Below are positions 62,218 to 64,000 of a stretch of DNA of 64,000 bases, in pieces (position 1 is the stretch's first letter; every line of letters starts with the position of its first letter). The DNA is taken from positions 1 to 64,000 of the forward strand of contig JACKDW010000008.1 of the NCBI GenBank assembly GCA_020633295.1, given 5' to 3'. The stretch comes from Myxococcales bacterium (GTDB taxonomy: Bacteria; Myxococcota_A; Polyangia; Nannocystales; Nannocystaceae). The notes below the pieces were generated by a model, which was not told where the DNA came from, ran no database searches, and was given only the letters and a program-made list of their open reading frames with translations. Both the position numbers and the translations under genes were made by a program.

Positions 62218-62333
62218 CGCGGCGCGAGACCTGACCTACGAGACCTGCCCTGCGAGACCTGCCCTACGAGACCTGCCCTGCGAGAGACCCTACGAGACCT
62301 ACGAGAGACCTACGAGAGACCTACGAGAGACCG
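62218..62333. repeat. Tandem repeats directly upstream of the ACP gene
   Basis: About eight copies of CCTACGAGACCTG-like units, first with a period of about 14 bases (CCTACGAGACCTGC / CCTGCGAGACCTGC alternating), then of about 11 (CTACGAGAGAC, four copies). They end 2 bases before ATG 62334. They contain GAGAG/ACGAGA that can act as the ribosome-binding site. Confidence 0.85.
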
Positions 62334-62597
62334 ATGACCCGCGAGGAAATCCAGCAGCAGATCACCAAGATCCTCGTCGAGACCTTCGAGATCGACCCGG
62401 ATGAGGTCAAGCTCGACACCAACCTGTACGAGGATCTCGACCTCGACAGCATCGACGCGATCGACATGTTCGTCGAGCTGAGTCAGTTCACCGGGCGCCG
62501 CGTCGACCCCGAGGTCGCGCGGACCCTGCGGACCGTCGACGACATCATCGGGCTCGTCGAGTCCGAGCTCGCGGCCAAGGCCGCCGAGTCGTCCTAG
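62334..62597 (+). CDS. Acyl carrier protein
   Basis: 87 residues. The phosphopantetheine site is LDLDSIDAIDMFVEL with Ser at about 42. This IDAID form is characteristic of ACPs in aryl-polyene and related clusters. The first helix ITKILVETFEIDPDEV and the last VDDIIGLVESELAAKAAESS complete the four-helix fold. It carries the growing chain for the adjacent hotdog, dehydratase and ketosynthase enzymes. It is preceded by tandem repeats that bear its ribosome-binding site. Confidence 0.93.
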   Translation: MTREEIQQQITKILVETFEIDPDEVKLDTNLYEDLDLDSIDAIDMFVELSQFTGRRVDPEVARTLRTVDDIIGLVESELAAKAAESS

Positions 62598-62618
62598 GCC
62601 GCGCGCGCAGGAGCCCCC

Positions 62619-63108
62619 ATGTCGCGACCTCCCCAACACTGGCCGCCGCTGGAGCAGCTGCTGCCACATCGCCCGCCGATGCTCCTGCTCGACGCGGTCG
62701 AGCGCTTCGACGGCGCCGTGCTCGCGTGCCGCGTGACCCCGCGGGCAGGGGGCCCTTCGTCCGCGGCGGGTTCGTGCCCGCGCTCGTCAGCGTCGAGTAC
62801 TTCGCCCAGGCGGCGGCGGCCTACTTCGGCGTCGTGCACCACTCGCTCCGGCGGCGCCATGCGCATGGGGGTGCTGCTCGGCGCCCGCAATCCAGCTCGG
62901 GGTCGACCGCTTCCCGGCCGGCGAGAGCATGACCGTGCTCGTGCGCGAGGTCTGGACCGACGGGCGCGTCGCGCAGTTCGACTGCGAGCTGCGGGGCGCC
63001 GCCGGCGAGCCGCTCGCGCGCGCGTCGATCAACGTGCAGAGCGATCCGGTCGGCGCCACGCTCGACGCCAGCGCGCTGGCGCGGGCGCTCGGCGGGGAGG
63101 CGCCCTGA
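62619..63108 (+). pseudogene. ApeP-like 3-hydroxyacyl-ACP dehydratase, broken by three frameshifts
   Basis: Starts at ATG 62619 with LEQLLPHRPPMLLLDAVERF, the ApeP/FabA-like opening. It loses frame in the G-run at about 62745-62758. It continues in a second frame as PFVRGGFVPALVSVEYFAQA (the active-site helix with Glu), shifts again near 62842-62852 to GGAMRMGVLLGAR, and near 62884-62892 to IQLGVDRFPAGESMTVLVRE. It stays there through FDCELRGAAGEPLARASINV to TGA 63108. All segments are in family order, so the gene is whole apart from indels. The indels may well be assembly errors, because the neighbouring genes are intact. Confidence 0.8.
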
Positions 63109-63109
63109 C

Positions 63110-64000
63110 ATGGCCACGGCGCGGGTGCGCGGACACAGGGTCGTGATCACCGGCGCGGGGCTGGCCTCGCCGATCGGCGTCACGCCGGGCGAGGCCGTCG
63201 TCGCGCTCAAGGAGGGGCGGCACGGGATCAAGGCGATGCCCGAGTGGGAGCGCTTCGAAGACCTGCGCACGCGGGTCGCCGGCGTGGTCACGGGCGTCGA
63301 CCTGGGGCGCCGGTGGCCGCGAAAGCGCGTGCGCTCCATGGGCCGCGTCGCCAAGCTCGCGACCTACGCGACCGAGCAGGCGATCGCGGAGGGCCTGGGC
63401 GACGACGCGCCGGCGCTGCTCGCCTCGGGGCGCACGGGGATCGCCTACGGCTCGACCACGGGCTCCTCGGCCGCGTTCGAGAAGTACGCGACCTCGCTGT
63501 TCCGCGACTGGAAGGTGCAGGGGCTCAACGCGTCGCTCTACCTGCAGTTCATGGCCCACACCTGCGCGGCCAACCTCGCGGCGTTCTTCGGCGTCAAGGG
63601 CCGCGTGATCCCGACCTGCTCGACCTGCACCAGCGCCTCGCAGGCGATCGGCGCCGGCTACGAGGCGATCAAGTACGGCCTCGCCGACGTCATGCTCTGC
63701 GGCGGCGCCGAGGAGATGCACTTCTCGCTCGCGGTCACCTTCGACGCGATGTTCGCGACCTCGGCCGGCTTCAACGATCGCCCCGAGGCGACGCCGCGCC
63801 CGTTCGACCGGTCGCGCGACGGGCTGGTCGTCGGCGAGGGCGCCGGCACCCTCGTGCTCGAGCGCCTCGAGCACGCGCAGGCCCGCGGCGCGACGATCCT
63901 CGCCGAGCTCGCCGGCTACGGCACCAACTGCGACGGCCTGCACGTGACCGCGCCGTCCGAGCCGGGCATGCGCGGCGCCATGGAGCTCTCGCTCGCCGAC
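63110..64000 (+). CDS. Beta-ketoacyl-ACP synthase (KAS I/II type), cut by window end
   Basis: Visible 297 residues from ATG 63110, 1 base after the dehydratase stop. It opens HRVVITGAGLASPIG, the KAS N-terminus. The active-site Cys173 is in PTCSTCTSASQAIG, the first His278 in NCDGLHVTAPSEPG, and RPFDRSRDGLVVGEGAG is the typical loop. The second His/Lys lies beyond the window. It would elongate the ACP-bound chain. The order hotdog, halogenase-like, ACP, dehydratase, ketosynthase fits an aryl-polyene-like type II system. Confidence 0.92.
   Translation, partial: MATARVRGHRVVITGAGLASPIGVTPGEAVVALKEGRHGIKAMPEWERFEDLRTRVAGVVTGVDLGRRWPRKRVRSMGRVAKLATYATEQAIAEGLGDDAPALLASGRTGIAYGSTTGSSAAFEKYATSLFRDWKVQGLNASLYLQFMAHTCAANLAAFFGVKGRVIPTCSTCTSASQAIGAGYEAIKYGLADVMLCGGAEEMHFSLAVTFDAMFATSAGFNDRPEATPRPFDRSRDGLVVGEGAGTLVLERLEHAQARGATILAELAGYGTNCDGLHVTAPSEPGMRGAMELSLAD

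Overview
The window is very GC-rich, apart from short AT-rich patches upstream of a few genes. Its gene content points to a myxobacterium, most likely of the Nannocystis/Plesiocystis/Enhygromyxa group. The signs are several large Ser/Thr protein kinases next to ECF-type sigma factors, and a series of secreted lipoproteins with Ser/Thr/Gly or Asp-Gly low-complexity linkers after the lipobox. There are also Cys-rich myxobacterial modules, an S1-domain protein, and GTGA/ATGA start-stop overlaps. This placement is inferred from gene style, not from a marker comparison.

Layout. 1-1.65 kb: the end of a DUF1554-like secreted protein, a Cys-rich lipoprotein remnant and a sensor-less histidine kinase core. 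1.8-10.3 kb: a hypothetical protein, a Zn-ribbon Ser/Thr kinase, a large S1 RNA-binding protein and a hybrid histidine kinase. 11-14.3 kb: an alpha/beta hydrolase, a TetR regulator with a DAF-36/KshA-like Rieske oxygenase, and a TerB-like protein. 14.4-21.1 kb: a VWA-like lipoprotein, an ECF-like sigma factor and a 1421-residue kinase fused to FG-GAP repeats. 21.2-25.7 kb: an overlapping operon encoding an acyl-AMP ligase/ACP/alpha-oxoamine synthase fusion, a membrane-anchored SDR and a small ricin-type lectin. 25.9-31.5 kb: a three-gene metal-type RND efflux operon. 31.8-35 kb: a SpoIIAA-like protein, a GNAT acetyltransferase, a PDZ lipoprotein, a thioesterase and a winged-helix regulator. 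35-40.2 kb: a type I secretion set (ABC, HlyD, TolC), with the ABC gene frameshifted. 40.4-43.2 kb: a broken gene carrying sequencing adapter, an HPt protein and glnS. 43.5-58 kb: lipoproteins, an oxidoreductase and further kinases, one coupled to a sigma factor. 60.2-64 kb: the start of a type II fatty-acid/aryl-polyene-like cluster (hotdog protein, halogenase-like flavoprotein, ACP, dehydratase, ketosynthase), which runs off the window.

How the parts fit. The most notable locus is 21.2-25.7 kb. The enzyme order (activate acyl chain, load onto ACP, decarboxylative condensation with an amino acid, reduce the ketone) matches the logic of sphingoid-base synthesis compressed into two polypeptides. 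The 60-64 kb cluster looks like a pigment or polyene locus with a halogenase-like enzyme. The sterol-desaturase-like Rieske gene fits the known sterol synthesis of Nannocystis relatives, but the substrate is not shown.

Sequence quality. Positions 40518-40562 are an Illumina-type adapter back-to-back with its reverse complement, so contiguity across that point is unproven. Several otherwise well-conserved genes carry single-base frameshifts (ABC at about 36.56 kb, ankyrin at about 53.9-54.1 kb, dehydratase at about 62.75-62.89 kb), and one carries an in-frame TGA (52.58 kb). Some of the apparent pseudogenes may therefore be assembly errors. A recurring TANNNT hexamer 6-9 bases before start codons suggests that leaderless transcription is common here.
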